Source of the DNA: Moorena producens 3L
GTDB lineage: Bacteria > Cyanobacteriota > Cyanobacteriia > Cyanobacteriales > Coleofasciculaceae
Direction: 5' to 3'
Assembly: GCF_000211815.1 (NCBI RefSeq)
Contig: NZ_GL890968.1
Coordinates: 1 to 37,030, forward strand
DNA: 37,030 bases
Shown: one piece after another, positions 18,375-27,941 of the stretch
Position numbering within the stretch: the first letter of the stretch is position 1
How the letters are laid out: each line of letters opens with the position of its first letter
Notes under the pieces: generated by a model
The model's database searches: none
What the model saw: the letters and a program-made list of their open reading frames with translations, nothing else
What the model was told of the DNA's origin: nothing
Position numbers and translations under genes: made by a program

Positions 18375-20953
18375 GGGCGACCGAAGAAGGCGCTCAAAGG
18401 AGTGAAGGTTCCGTAACCTTCCGATCAGCTAGGGTTCAAGCGAAGTTCCCACCCAAAGGGGCATAACGAGATGGATATCAACGGCTCACAAGCTGAGGTA
18501 CTCCCGAATTGTTATGTCTCACAGCTAGAGGGTAATGCGTAACCAGAAGCATATACCGCATGATAATGGAACGTTAGGGAAAGAACTAACAGGTTGACGA
18601 AAGGAATCGTTGATTGAAGCGTCGTAATGATTGATATCCCTGTCAAAGCGGTAATGGGGATACTAGCTCCATGGGTTAATCCAGTAGATATTGGATAATC
18701 GGAAGAACTCCACGGACTCGGCGTAGAGACGACAACCATTAGTTCGCATCTCCTTTGTGTGTAACCGGGTAAGCCGAGATTGAGTCCTTAATCTAGGTCG
18801 ATGATTAAGGTAGCCAAATCGCAAGAAGAGGTATAACTCTGAGTCCGGTAAAAGACTGAACCAAGCTAAAGCCAACATGGTGAAAACCGACGGGAAAGCG
18901 TGAAGAGCGTATAACCGGTTGGATAGAGGGAAATCCCTCAACTCGTGCAGAGTGCTGAATTTCAGAACTGATTCTGAGGGAGGAACATAATACTTATTAA
19001 TCCTTAATTGTAATGGAAAAGATAGAACCGAATTCAACCGAAAACGGTATCGTAACTGAACAAGCTACCGAGTGGCACTCCATAGACTGGAAGAAAGCCT
19101 ATCGGTTAGTCAGGAAATTAAGACGTAGGATATTCCTCGCGACTCGTGAAGGCAATTGGAAAAAGGTGAATAAGCTACAACGGCTAATGCTACGTAGCTA
19201 CTCCAATATACTCATTTCCGTAAGACAGGCCGCACAGTTAAATCAAGGCAAAAACACCCCTGGGATAGACAAAATAGCCAATCTTACCCCCAAACTCAGG
19301 GCAGAGCTGGTCGATGCTCTAAAAATTTACAAAGCCTGGAAACCAATTCCAACCAAACGTGTATACATTCCTAAACCCAATGGAAAAAAACGCCCATTAG
19401 GAATACCTAGCATGATAGATAGATGCATACAAAGTATCGTCAAAAATGCATTAGAGCCTTCATGGGAAGCTAAATTTGAACCGACATCATACGGATTCAG
19501 ACCAGGCCGAAGCACCCATGACGCTAGACAAAGGATATTCAACAACATAAAGGGTGAAAACAACCGAAAGTGGTGGGTACTAGACGCAGACATCTCCGGA
19601 TGCTTCGATCATATTGCCCATGAACCACTACTGGAAACCATTGGAAATTTTCCAGCTAGAAACCTGGTGGAACAATGGCTAAAGACAGGATACGTCGATA
19701 AAGGCGTATTTTATAACACCGAGTCAGGTACACCTCAGGGAGGAATAATAAGCCCATTACTGGCTAACATAGCCCTACATGGCATGGAAAATGAATTAGG
19801 AATTACATATAAGTGGCGCAAAGACAAGAGGAAAAAATCAGGAGGATTCTGGAACAACATCTCAGAAAGAACCTTTGTCCGCTTTGCCGATGACTTTGTG
19901 ATTCTAACTCAAAGCAAAGAAGATGCGACAGAAGCTAAGGTAATCATACAAGAATGGTTAACCAAAAAAGGATTAAGACTATCTGAGGAAAAGACCAGCA
20001 TCAAACACTTGACAGAAGGGTTTGACTTCCTAGGATGGAACTTCCGCAAGTACAGAACCACTGCACGGAAAACCGAATTGGTCACCCTCATCAAACCCTC
20101 CAAGAAGAACATCAATAACTTCAAGAAACAATTGAAGGATGAATTCAAAAAGTTAAAGAGTGCATCCCAAGAACAAGTCATAAGGAAGCTTAATCCCAAA
20201 ATAAGAGGGTGGGGCAACTATCATGATGGTGTAGTGGCTCAAGAAACCTTCAATACACTCGATAGCTACATCTTCTGGAAATTAAAAAGATGGGGGTTAC
20301 GGAAACATCCAAATAAATCCTGGAAGTGGATATCCAAGAACTACTTTGGAAAACACTGCCCAGGAAGGGAAGACAAATGGGTATACGGAAACAAATCCTC
20401 AAAAAATGCATATCTGCATAAACTCGCTTGGAAACCCATCAAACGCCATACCCTAGTCCAATACAAAAACAGCCCAGACGACCCCGACCTGATTGGGTAC
20501 TGGGAAGAGCGCAAAGCATTACAAAGGGAAAAAACGGCAAGGGGAAGATTCTCAGCGGGAAAGGACAAAATAGCAAACAGACAGAACTACCTCTGTCCTG
20601 TCTGCAATCAATCAATTGGGATTAGTGATGTATTACATATACATCACATTATACCAATACATCTAGGTGGACAAGACCAATACGATAACCTCATCTATCT
20701 ACACGAGGATTGCCACCACACCATACATGCCTTGGGTGCCACCAATCCCGACATACAGAAAATGCTGAGAGCCGGGAGAAAAAAACCCTCTTTGAAACGG
20801 AACAAAAACCAAAAGGTACAAAACCGTAAATCTCAGAAAAGAAGTGGCAGTGATAAATGAGTTCAAAAAGAATCGGTTGCGCCGTGTACTTGGAGACTTG
20901 TTCGCACGGTGCGTTGGGGACGAAGCGGGAGCAATCCCGCTGACTTACCCAAT
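18375..20953 (+). mobile_element. Group II intron (about 2579 nt)
   Basis: The boundaries were set by restoring the Uma2 frame: it begins GGGCGACCGAAG (consensus GTGYG, so one mismatch) and ends CTGACTTACCCAAT. About 640 nt of structured RNA precede the ORF. After the ORF, GCGCCGTG and CACGGTGC, with the following GAAGCGGGAGCAATCCCGC, fit domains V and VI. A one-base shift of both boundaries is equally possible. It is full length and may be active. No secondary structure was computed. Confidence 0.85.
19013..20860 (+). CDS. ltrA: Group II intron reverse transcriptase/maturase with HNH
   Basis: A 615-residue protein. The RT domain has YIPKPNGKKRPLGIPS, SYGFRPGRSTHDA, VLDADISGCFDHI, GTPQGGIISPLLAN and the catalytic FADD at 291-294 (FADD is a known variant of YADD). 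A thumb/X maturase region follows with LNPKIRGWGNY. The C-terminal HNH endonuclease has CPVCNQ at 528-533, HIHHIIPIHLGG near 543, and HEDCHHTIH. All catalytic motifs are present, so both retrohoming and splicing help are plausible. It lies within the RNA loop of the surrounding intron. The start is the first ATG after a weak GAGGGAGGAAC about 20-30 bases upstream. Confidence 0.93.
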   Translation: MEKIEPNSTENGIVTEQATEWHSIDWKKAYRLVRKLRRRIFLATREGNWKKVNKLQRLMLRSYSNILISVRQAAQLNQGKNTPGIDKIANLTPKLRAELVDALKIYKAWKPIPTKRVYIPKPNGKKRPLGIPSMIDRCIQSIVKNALEPSWEAKFEPTSYGFRPGRSTHDARQRIFNNIKGENNRKWWVLDADISGCFDHIAHEPLLETIGNFPARNLVEQWLKTGYVDKGVFYNTESGTPQGGIISPLLANIALHGMENELGITYKWRKDKRKKSGGFWNNISERTFVRFADDFVILTQSKEDATEAKVIIQEWLTKKGLRLSEEKTSIKHLTEGFDFLGWNFRKYRTTARKTELVTLIKPSKKNINNFKKQLKDEFKKLKSASQEQVIRKLNPKIRGWGNYHDGVVAQETFNTLDSYIFWKLKRWGLRKHPNKSWKWISKNYFGKHCPGREDKWVYGNKSSKNAYLHKLAWKPIKRHTLVQYKNSPDDPDLIGYWEERKALQREKTARGRFSAGKDKIANRQNYLCPVCNQSIGISDVLHIHHIIPIHLGGQDQYDNLIYLHEDCHHTIHALGATNPDIQKMLRAGRKKPSLKRNKNQKVQNRKSQKRSGSDK

Positions 20954-21090
20954 CCACTGGCGGTGCGCTCAATTCGTAGATCTCGATTGGCTAAACAGAA
21001 TTCAGAAAACTGGGCAGGGGTCATGGGGATGATCCCAGGAAGATTGACCATCACAGGGACAGTTTGGGTTTGAATGAGTAGCCTAGTCAT

Positions 21091-21745
21091 TATAGGGTTT
21101 TTATCTAGGTTGTAAACATAATTCTTGTATAAAAAAGCTTGCATACAAGAGGAACCCACCCCTAACCCCTCCCAGGAGGGGAAAGGCAAGAGGGGAAAGA
21201 GATACGAAGTTTTATTGGACAGTAAAAAAATACCTCCTAGGTTTACATCTCATTTATAAACCCTATATACGCCAATGAAAGTATGTAAAGATTTATTACG
21301 AAACTAAGAATTTCTGCGTAAAGTCAACAGATTATCCTGGGGAATAAATAGGGAGCATCCCACTGCTGTGTGAGCGTGATTATACCGCCCACATATAGCA
21401 GAAGTCAGAAGTCAGAAGTCAGAAGTCAGAAGTCAGAAGCGGTGCGACCCTGGTGATTTCTAATCACCATCAGAATGCGCACCAAGAGAGTATTACTCTT
21501 GCGCTTACTTAGGTTTGATACTTTTGTCATGTTCTAACTGCCCTGTCTTGATGCAAAGCGCGAGTGGGGGAAACCACGCCAGTTGCTCATGGGGGAGACC
21601 CCCAAGACCGCACTGGCTCCCCAAGACCGCGCTGCATCGCTGGCGACTGCTATAAAAAGATATTTTTGCCAAAAAAAATGGGATGCTAACAATCAAGAGT
21701 ATTCAAGTTATCTTTATAAGTGCTTTTAAGTGCTTTTAGCAGAAC
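21091..21745. other. Gene-free stretch with dispersed repeats
   Basis: Contains one copy of the 47-bp repeat (about 21150-21181), a (GTCAGAA)n STRR (21399-21439) and the 86-bp dispersed repeat (21544-21629). No coding sequence is recognised. The upstream region of the next gene lies in 21640-21745. Confidence 0.7.
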
Positions 21746-24700
21746 ATGTTTTCTCGAAATCTCGCCTTTATCACCGGCATCAATAACTACACAAACGGCA
21801 TTTCCCCCCTCAACACTGCCGTAAACGATGCCAAAAAACTAGTGGAAATTCTCCGCAAAAAGCATGATTACGAAGTCTGGGAATGCTTAGACGAAGTGGC
21901 AACTCTGTCTAACTTTAACAAATTTTTATCCCATACCTTACCCGAAAAAGTCACTGAAAATGACCGCTTATTATTTTACTTTGCTGGTCATGGAGTCGCT
22001 CTCAATGGGGATGATGGTCCGGCTGGTTACTTAATTCCTCAAGATGCTTTACTGGGGGATACTAATAGTTATCTGCCCATGACCAAGTTACACGATGCTT
22101 TAAGTCAATTACCCTGCCGTCATTTTTTGGGTATCCTCGACTGCTGTTTTGCTGGTGCTTTTAAATGGTCGAGTACTAGGGATTTATTAACCTCGCCAGA
22201 AGTAATTCACCAAGAGCGTTATGACCGTTTTATTAGTGACCCGGCATGGCAAATCATTACTTCTTCAGCTTCTGACCAAAAAGCCCTCGATAACTTTAAT
22301 TTAGATAGCGTACGCGGTCAATTCGGCCATCATTCCCCTTTTGCTAGTGCATTATTAGAAGCCCTAGAAGGGGCAGCAGATATCTATCCTCCTGCTACGA
22401 ATGGTAAACCGGCTGGAGATGGGGTAATTACAGCCACAAAATTATATTTATATTTACGGGATCGAGTCGAAATTCCCACAGAAAAATGCCGTCTACGACA
22501 AACGCCCGGTATTTGGTGTTTAAATAAGCACGATAAAGGCGAGTATATCTTTCTTTCTCCCGGACATGAACTTAATTTACCACCAGCACCACCATTGGAT
22601 GAGTCACAAAATCCCTATCGCGGTTTAAACTCCTTTGAAGAGGAACACAGCCAACTATTTTTCGGTAGAACATTACTAGTAGAAAAGTTAGAAGATTTTG
22701 TCAAAGCTAATCCCCTGACAGTGGTGTTGGGTGCTTCCGGTTCGGGTAAATCTAGCTTGGTAAAAGCCGGATTAATTCCCCAGTTGAAACAGGAAAATAC
22801 CGGTAAATGGTCGATAGTGTCACCAATTCGTCCCGGAGAAAACCCCTTCCAAGCTCTCAATAAAGCCCTGGTTGAGGCCGGATTACCAAAAGTCGAGTTA
22901 CAAAACCCACAAAAAACTCTCACTGAAAGTATTGCGGTTTGGGTTAAAAACAATCCCAAATCCAAGTTATTAATCTTTATTGACCAAAGCGAAGAAATCA
23001 TTACACTCTGTCAAGATGAACAGGAGCGCCAGGAATTTTTCCAACAGATACTGGCAGCAATTCATGGCTATCGGGAGCAATTACGAGTAGTATTAAGCCT
23101 ACGTTCTGATTTTGAACCCCACATCTGTGATTTGGGCTTAACGTTGGCACCGGAAATAGTAAATCAATTGGGAACCACGGTACTGATAAATCTTTGGCAA
23201 AGTGGACGATTTATTGTACCGGCGATGACACGAGGGGAACTAAGGGAAGCGATAGAAAAACCGGCTCAAGCACGGGTGATGTATTTTCAGCCCCACGAAT
23301 TAGTAGAAAAATTAATTGATGAAGTGGCGGATATGCCCGGAGCATTGCCCCTGCTGTCTTTTGCCTTGAGCGAACTGTATCTGAAATACTTAAGACGACA
23401 ACGGGAGGCACAATACAGGGGTATTACTATTGACCGGGCGTTGACTCAAGGCGATTATATTGAATTGGGGGGAGTAATGCGATCGCTAACTCAAAGGGCG
23501 GATGAGGAGTATCAGAAGCTAGTTAATGAAAACCCCGCTTATGACCAAGTGATCCGTCATGTGATGCTGCGGATGGTGGCACTAGGTGGGGGTGAATTAG
23601 CCCGTAGGCGGGTACCTTTATCGGAATTGGAATATCCACCAGCGAAAAATAGTTTAGTCAAGGAAGTAATTGAGCGTTTTAGCACAGCACGGTTATTAGT
23701 AGAAGGACAAGATGTTGAGGGGAATCCTGATGTAGAACCTGCCCATGATGCTTTGGTGCGGGGTTGGCAAAGGTTGCTGGAGTGGAAACATTTAGATGAG
23801 GAAAATTTACTTCTACAACGGCGGTTGACTCCTGCGGCGGTGGAGTGGAAAAGCCAGCAACAGGCAAAGTTTCTTTGGAATGCTAACCCTCGTCTTGATT
23901 TGTTGAATAAAGAACTCAATTCTGAGGACAACTGGTTTAACCAAGTAGAAGTTGAGTTTGTGCAGCGTAGCGTCAGGCGAAAAAGCTTCAATACTCGTCG
24001 GAATTGGGTTGTTGCGATCGTAGTTATGCTGGGGTTAGGTACAGGTTTAGTATTTTCTTTGATTGGACAGAGAGATGCTTTGATCGGCCAAGTCAGGGCT
24101 GATCGGCAATCCGCCGAAGCAAACTTAGAATTAGGTCAAGATTTAGAAGCTTTGGTTGCTAGTTTACGAGCGGGTAAATCTCTAAAAGATTGGCCGGGAT
24201 ACTTATCCTTATTCAAGCCAGAAAATGAGCTTAAAACTCAAGTATTACAAACTTGGCGAAAGGTATTCTATTTAGCGAAAGAACGTAACCGCATAGAAGT
24301 GCCTGAAAACTTTAATAAGATGTTTTTTACGTCTGATCATCGGTTACTGATTGCTACAGCAGAGGATGGTACTGTCCGCTTACAAGACTTCAAAGGCACA
24401 GAACTACCCAAAGTATTTTCAGGACATAGAGGTGAAGTCAATCTTGATATTAATAAGGATGGTAGCTTATTAGCAACTATTGACGATAAATGTACTGTTC
24501 GCCTATGGAACTTGGAAGGAAAACAGGAAGAGCCACCAAAGCTTGAAGAATCTATCCTACATTCTAAAAATTGCGAATATAGCACAGGGCTCAGTTTCAG
24601 TCCTGATGGCAAGAAGCTTGTAGCCTATAGGAAAGCAGGCTCAGACTCTATCATCTACCTGTGGGACTTAACGGGAAATGAACCGAAGCTATTAAAAAAT

Positions 24701-26161
24701 GCTCAAGACAATTTCATGACTATTAGCTTTAACTCCGATAACCAGCTAGTTGTAGCTACCCAATCTGACAATACCCTCCGCTTGTCAGACTTTATGTTTG
24801 GCACTCAGTTAGAAGAGTTTAAACATAATGATAGGCTTAATAGGTGTTATTTTTGTGATTATGAACTCTATGATAACCTCGTTTTTAGCCCTGATGGTAA
24901 CTACTTTGCCGCCATCTATTATAAGGATGCAAGCACTGCCCTGGTTGGTAGTTTAAGCAAGAACAGTTTGGCGTATTATAAACCCATAGACAGCGTTTTA
25001 GAAATCAATACAAACAACAGCGTTTCAGAAATCAGTTTTGATGCCAATAGTCGTCTAATTATCGGTCAAAATACTAATGGTATGATTAGTGTTTATAATC
25101 CAGTTTATAATTTTTTTGAACTGAAAGAAATGAAAGGGCATCAAGGTAGTATTCGTGAGGTTATTTCTAGCTCGAATGGCAAAATTGCTAGTCTAGGTGA
25201 TGACAAGACTATTCGCTTGTGGGAAATAGAGAACAACCAACAAGTGGAAGAGTTAAGCCCAATTGAGGGGCAGTTTAAAAGTCTCAGTATCAGCCCCGAT
25301 GGCAAGCAACTAGCTGCTGTCAAAAAAGATGGTACTGTCCATTTGTTGGAGTTGAAGCGTAAGGATTTGAAGCAATTTAAGGATATTAAAGGCAAAATCA
25401 GCCAAATCATTTTTAGCCCTGATGGTCAGCAATTGGCTGCACTAGACGAAGAGAATACGATTCGCATCTTGAATCTAAATGGGAAGGAATTGTATAAACC
25501 AAAAAAAATTGAAAAAACAATTAGCCAGCTTATTTTTAGTCGTGATGGTCAGCAATTGGCTGCCATGCACTGTGATTATACTATCTGTGATAGTACTATC
25601 CATCTGTTTGAGTTGAACAGTAAAACTAAAACCTTGAAAAAAGTGTCCAAGAAGAGTTATCCTAGGGTTTACCCGGAGAGTCATATCGTTTTTAACTCGG
25701 ATAACAAGCTGTTGGCAATGAGTATTAAAAATGAATTAAAGAAACATAATAAAATCTTATTAGAATTGGAGTCTCATAAGCAATTAGTTGGGTTTGAGGA
25801 TGATAATGGCTACATCAGTAGTGAAAAAAATGGTCTTGATATTCAGGGTAACTTATTAGCATCTATTGGGGACAGCTATGATATTCATGTATGGGATATC
25901 TCAGGAAAACGATTGACTACTTTAAAAGGAAAAGGGCAGCCAACAAACCAATTAACCAGTATAAGTCTTAGTGCTGATGGTAGCTTAATAGCTACCCTTG
26001 ACGAGAAGGGTACTGCAAAGTTATGGCAGTTTGGAGGATTGGATGAACTGCTATCCAAGAGTTGTGATAGGGTGCGTGACTATCTTGAGAATAACCCCAA
26101 TGTTGACAAGAGGGATCGCAATCTCTGCGACAATGTATATAGCAGTCGAAGTAAAGCTTAA
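21746..26161 (+). CDS. Caspase-nSTAND-WD40 protein
   Basis: A 1471-residue protein. Residues 1-250 are a caspase-like protease with His82 in FYFAGHG and Cys134 in LDCCFAG. Residues about 287-700 are an nSTAND1-type ATPase: NPYRGLNSFEEEHSQLFFGR, Walker A GASGSGKSS at 329-337, LIFIDQSEEI for Walker B, and LRSDFEPHICDLG. A membrane helix is likely at about 754-774 (VVAIVVMLGLGTGLVFSLI). Degenerate WD40 repeats fill 860-1430. By analogy with STAND proteins, the propeller senses, ATP drives assembly and the caspase is activated. The Shine-Dalgarno is weak. Residues 1-745 are closely related to the gene at 28194. Confidence 0.9.
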   Translation: MFSRNLAFITGINNYTNGISPLNTAVNDAKKLVEILRKKHDYEVWECLDEVATLSNFNKFLSHTLPEKVTENDRLLFYFAGHGVALNGDDGPAGYLIPQDALLGDTNSYLPMTKLHDALSQLPCRHFLGILDCCFAGAFKWSSTRDLLTSPEVIHQERYDRFISDPAWQIITSSASDQKALDNFNLDSVRGQFGHHSPFASALLEALEGAADIYPPATNGKPAGDGVITATKLYLYLRDRVEIPTEKCRLRQTPGIWCLNKHDKGEYIFLSPGHELNLPPAPPLDESQNPYRGLNSFEEEHSQLFFGRTLLVEKLEDFVKANPLTVVLGASGSGKSSLVKAGLIPQLKQENTGKWSIVSPIRPGENPFQALNKALVEAGLPKVELQNPQKTLTESIAVWVKNNPKSKLLIFIDQSEEIITLCQDEQERQEFFQQILAAIHGYREQLRVVLSLRSDFEPHICDLGLTLAPEIVNQLGTTVLINLWQSGRFIVPAMTRGELREAIEKPAQARVMYFQPHELVEKLIDEVADMPGALPLLSFALSELYLKYLRRQREAQYRGITIDRALTQGDYIELGGVMRSLTQRADEEYQKLVNENPAYDQVIRHVMLRMVALGGGELARRRVPLSELEYPPAKNSLVKEVIERFSTARLLVEGQDVEGNPDVEPAHDALVRGWQRLLEWKHLDEENLLLQRRLTPAAVEWKSQQQAKFLWNANPRLDLLNKELNSEDNWFNQVEVEFVQRSVRRKSFNTRRNWVVAIVVMLGLGTGLVFSLIGQRDALIGQVRADRQSAEANLELGQDLEALVASLRAGKSLKDWPGYLSLFKPENELKTQVLQTWRKVFYLAKERNRIEVPENFNKMFFTSDHRLLIATAEDGTVRLQDFKGTELPKVFSGHRGEVNLDINKDGSLLATIDDKCTVRLWNLEGKQEEPPKLEESILHSKNCEYSTGLSFSPDGKKLVAYRKAGSDSIIYLWDLTGNEPKLLKNAQDNFMTISFNSDNQLVVATQSDNTLRLSDFMFGTQLEEFKHNDRLNRCYFCDYELYDNLVFSPDGNYFAAIYYKDASTALVGSLSKNSLAYYKPIDSVLEINTNNSVSEISFDANSRLIIGQNTNGMISVYNPVYNFFELKEMKGHQGSIREVISSSNGKIASLGDDKTIRLWEIENNQQVEELSPIEGQFKSLSISPDGKQLAAVKKDGTVHLLELKRKDLKQFKDIKGKISQIIFSPDGQQLAALDEENTIRILNLNGKELYKPKKIEKTISQLIFSRDGQQLAAMHCDYTICDSTIHLFELNSKTKTLKKVSKKSYPRVYPESHIVFNSDNKLLAMSIKNELKKHNKILLELESHKQLVGFEDDNGYISSEKNGLDIQGNLLASIGDSYDIHVWDISGKRLTTLKGKGQPTNQLTSISLSADGSLIATLDEKGTAKLWQFGGLDELLSKSCDRVRDYLENNPNVDKRDRNLCDNVYSSRSKA

Positions 26162-26287
26162 GACATATTTATGCTCCCTGCTCCCTTTCAAGCAAAATAC
26201 TTTGTCCTAAACTATACTTCGGTTGCTATACCAAAATTGGCGATCACCGAAGACTAATCGCACTCCAAAAACTCTTGGCACACAAGA

Positions 26288-26422
26288 GCGATTGGCCTAC
26301 GGCCACGCTACGCGAGTCACGCGTTCGCAAAGCGTGGCCGTAGGCCTCAGCTTCCGCGCTTATGCGATTGGCCTACGGCCACGCTACGCGATGAAGCTTC
26401 GCTTCCGCGCTTATGCGATCGC
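26288..26422. repeat. Palindromic GGCCTACGGCCACGCTACGCG repeat cluster
   Basis: GGCCTACGGCCACGCT is inverted as AGCGTGGCCGTAGGCC, followed by GCTTCCGCGCTTATGCGATT units, and it ends at a HIP1-like GCGATCGC. The same arrangement occurs at 31118-31230. Non-coding. Confidence 0.8.
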
Positions 26423-26654
26423 TCTCTAAAAACTGTTGGTACGAAAGGGGAGCAGGTCAAAGTTGTAGAAGATATGAACTATCAGAACATCCGGGAAGGT
26501 GAAGGATGTTCTGATAGGACTTTGCCAGGGTTGCCCCCTGGCAAATCAGGAATTGTGAAGGATGTTTGGTGAAGGAAGATGAAGCAGGATGAAGGATGAG
26601 TTGGGATGTTATTGCTTTCCAGCAGTTGCTGACTAACTCGAGAAGAATGTACTA

Positions 26655-26793
26655 TAGCGCTTTTTATCCTCATGAGGTACACATATTTTTTTCCCTCTTC
26701 CCTCTTCCCTCTTCCCTGCTCCCTGCTCCCTGCTCCCTGCTCCCTGCTCCCTAAAACCCAAAAAATTGTACCTTACTAGATTAAAAACCGCTA
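26655..26793. mobile_element. TA-flanked MITE (family D), 139 bp
   Basis: The ends, TAGCGCTTTTTATCCTC and (inverse strand) TAGCGGTTTTTAATCTAG, continue to GAGGTACA and AAGGTACA. TA lies on both sides (26653-26654, 26794-26795). A CCCTCTT/CCCTGCT STRR fills the middle. The homologous site near 170-180 is empty. Confidence 0.75.
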
Positions 26794-26863
26794 TAGTTGA
26801 TCTGGAGTTATCCAAATTTGAGTGCAGCTCAGCTGTACTTGTGGAAAGTTAAAGTACAGAAAT

Positions 26864-26906
26864 CGGTCAAGGATTGGGGTTAACCCAAACTTGACCGATT
26901 TTTTTT
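26864..26906 (+). terminator. Rho-independent terminator (copy 2)
   Basis: CGGTCAAG (26864-26871) pairs with CTTGACCG (26890-26897), followed by ATTTTTTTT. Same as 247-290. Confidence 0.75.
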
Positions 26907-26961
26907 ATTGGGAATAGGGAGTAGGGACCAGCTGACAAGGGTAGGTTTTTTACTTTGGAGA

Positions 26962-27105
26962 TAGGTAATAGGTAATAGGTAATAGGTAATAGGTAATAGG
27001 TAATAGGTAATAGGTAATAGGTAATGGGGAATGGGTAATGGGTAATGGGTAATGGGTAATGGGTAATGGGTAATGGGTAATGGGTAATGGGTAATGGGTA
27101 ATGGC
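26962..27105. repeat. 7-bp STRR (AATAGGT)n to (AATGGGT)n
   Basis: About nine AATAGGT units are followed by about eleven AATGGGT units. A clean switch of unit sequence within one array suggests local unit expansion. Confidence 0.9.
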
Positions 27106-27321
27106 TAATCGGAACCCACCCCTAACCCCGACCAGGAGGGGAAGAGCGGGAGATGGGTCGGTAATCGGTGGAAATTCTGGTAGAAAATCCGACAGACATA
27201 TTTGGCGAAATTTATTCCCAATGCCAGTACGTACTCGCCCTGCTAGGTAAAAAACCTACCCAAGTGAGGTAGGGATCAGGGAGTAGGGAGTAGGGAGTGT
27301 GGGGAGGGTGAACTGGGGTGA

Positions 27322-27496
27322 ATGGGGTGAGTCGAGATCAAAAAATTGGTGCTAACTCGAAAAATTCCAAAATAGGGTTTTGAGATCGTCTTAAGGGTGT
27401 AGAGACAAAAGACAGAAAATAAAAACTTTGTCCAATGTCGAAACCTGAAAAGGTTTTCCTAGTAAACGTCAAATCATTAAGGAAAAGACATCCATC
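27322..27496 (+). promoter_or_regulatory. Conserved leader of PGB gene 4 (proximal part)
   Basis: From 27346 to the ATG it matches the other three leaders without an indel (151 bp). The distal part is replaced or diverged. The ribosome-binding site is AAGGAAAAGACATCC. Confidence 0.7.
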
Positions 27497-27841
27497 ATGG
27501 CAACTAACACTATCAATTCTAAATCTGTACTAGCTAATGGTTCTACACTAGCTAATGGTTCTGAAGTAATTAGTCAGGCTAACGCTGCTTACGTCACCCA
27601 CCTACCAGTTTTGAAAAAGGGAACAGCCGGTGAAGCTGTCCGCTTTCTCCAGCAGTTCTTAATTTGCTACATAGACTATTCTGTGCTTCTTGACGGACAG
27701 TTTGGCTCCCAAACAGAACGGGCAGTAAGGGATTTCCAAAGCTACTACAACTCCCTCCAAAAATCTAATCCTGACTACTTGATTGTAGATGGGATTGTCG
27801 GTAAAGAAACCTATCGTGCCATCGGTAATACGTTTTGCTAA
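27497..27841 (+). CDS. Small peptidoglycan-binding-domain protein (PGB copy 4)
   Basis: A 114-residue family member about 24 kb from the other three. The N-terminus has two LANGS units (SVLANGSTLANGSEVIS). The PG_binding_1 domain spans about 36-112 (LKKGTAGEAVRFLQQFL, DGQFGSQTERAVRDFQ, VDGIVGKETYRAIGN), and it ends in Phe-Cys. The following bases AAGATCCCGAATTAGT match those after copy 1 and the ancestral end of copy 3, so the cassette was copied with both flanks. It lies directly before a caspase-nSTAND gene on the same strand. A functional link is possible but unproved. Confidence 0.85.
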   Translation: MATNTINSKSVLANGSTLANGSEVISQANAAYVTHLPVLKKGTAGEAVRFLQQFLICYIDYSVLLDGQFGSQTERAVRDFQSYYNSLQKSNPDYLIVDGIVGKETYRAIGNTFC

Positions 27842-27871
27842 AGATCCCGAATTAGTAGGGATATAGCACAG

Positions 27872-27941
27872 GGTGGTGAACTGAGCCCCTGTTCACCACC
27901 TCATAAGGGTAGGTCTTTGTAAAAAACCTACCCTTATGAGG
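27872..27941. other. Two strong hairpins after PGB gene 4
   Basis: GGTGGTGAAC/GTTCACCACC (27872-27900) is followed at once by a perfect 16-bp stem, CCTCATAAGGGTAGGT (27899-27914) with 27926-27941. No T-run follows on the plus strand. They may end or stabilise the PGB gene 4 transcript. The rest of 27942-28193 is STRR and unassigned sequence. Confidence 0.65.

Larger units (their letters stand above)
17909..21090 (-). pseudogene. Uma2-family nuclease gene split by a group II intron
   Basis: The N-terminal part is 20954-21090: it starts MTRLLIQTQTVPVMVNLPG and ends RIERTASG. The C-terminal part is 17909-18374: EVVIMSPVFSDTGNRN, PDACWIKLESWN, CPDFVIELRSASD. Joined, they give a 200-residue Uma2 (DUF820) protein of normal length, with the junction ASG-EVVIMSP matching the family. 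The fold is PD-(D/E)XK nuclease-like. The intron lies on the opposite strand, so it cannot splice from this gene's mRNA and the gene is inactive unless spliced from an antisense transcript. An ORF caller would report only a shortened gene at 17909-18397. Confidence 0.85.
26479..26906. repeat. Duplicated intergenic block, copy 2
   Basis: Starts with a perfect 14-bp stem (CTATCAGAACATCC 26479-26492 with 26504-26517), then the TGCCAGGG hairpin (26523-26543) and the sequence shared with 1-290. It is interrupted by a TA-flanked element at 26655-26793 that copy 1 lacks. Confidence 0.8.

Noticed and set aside
17909..18397. Stand-alone shortened Uma2 gene starting MSAFFGRPEVV
   Set aside because: The first residues are the end of the group II intron read antisense. 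The real N-terminus lies at 20954-21090.
18398..18908. Small ORFs in the 5' part of the group II intron
   Set aside because: They lie in the structured RNA region and resemble no protein. They are chance frames.
26223..26429. 68-codon ORF in the palindromic repeat cluster
   Set aside because: Its sequence is translated palindromic repeats (AYGHATR-like motifs) seen in other frames elsewhere.
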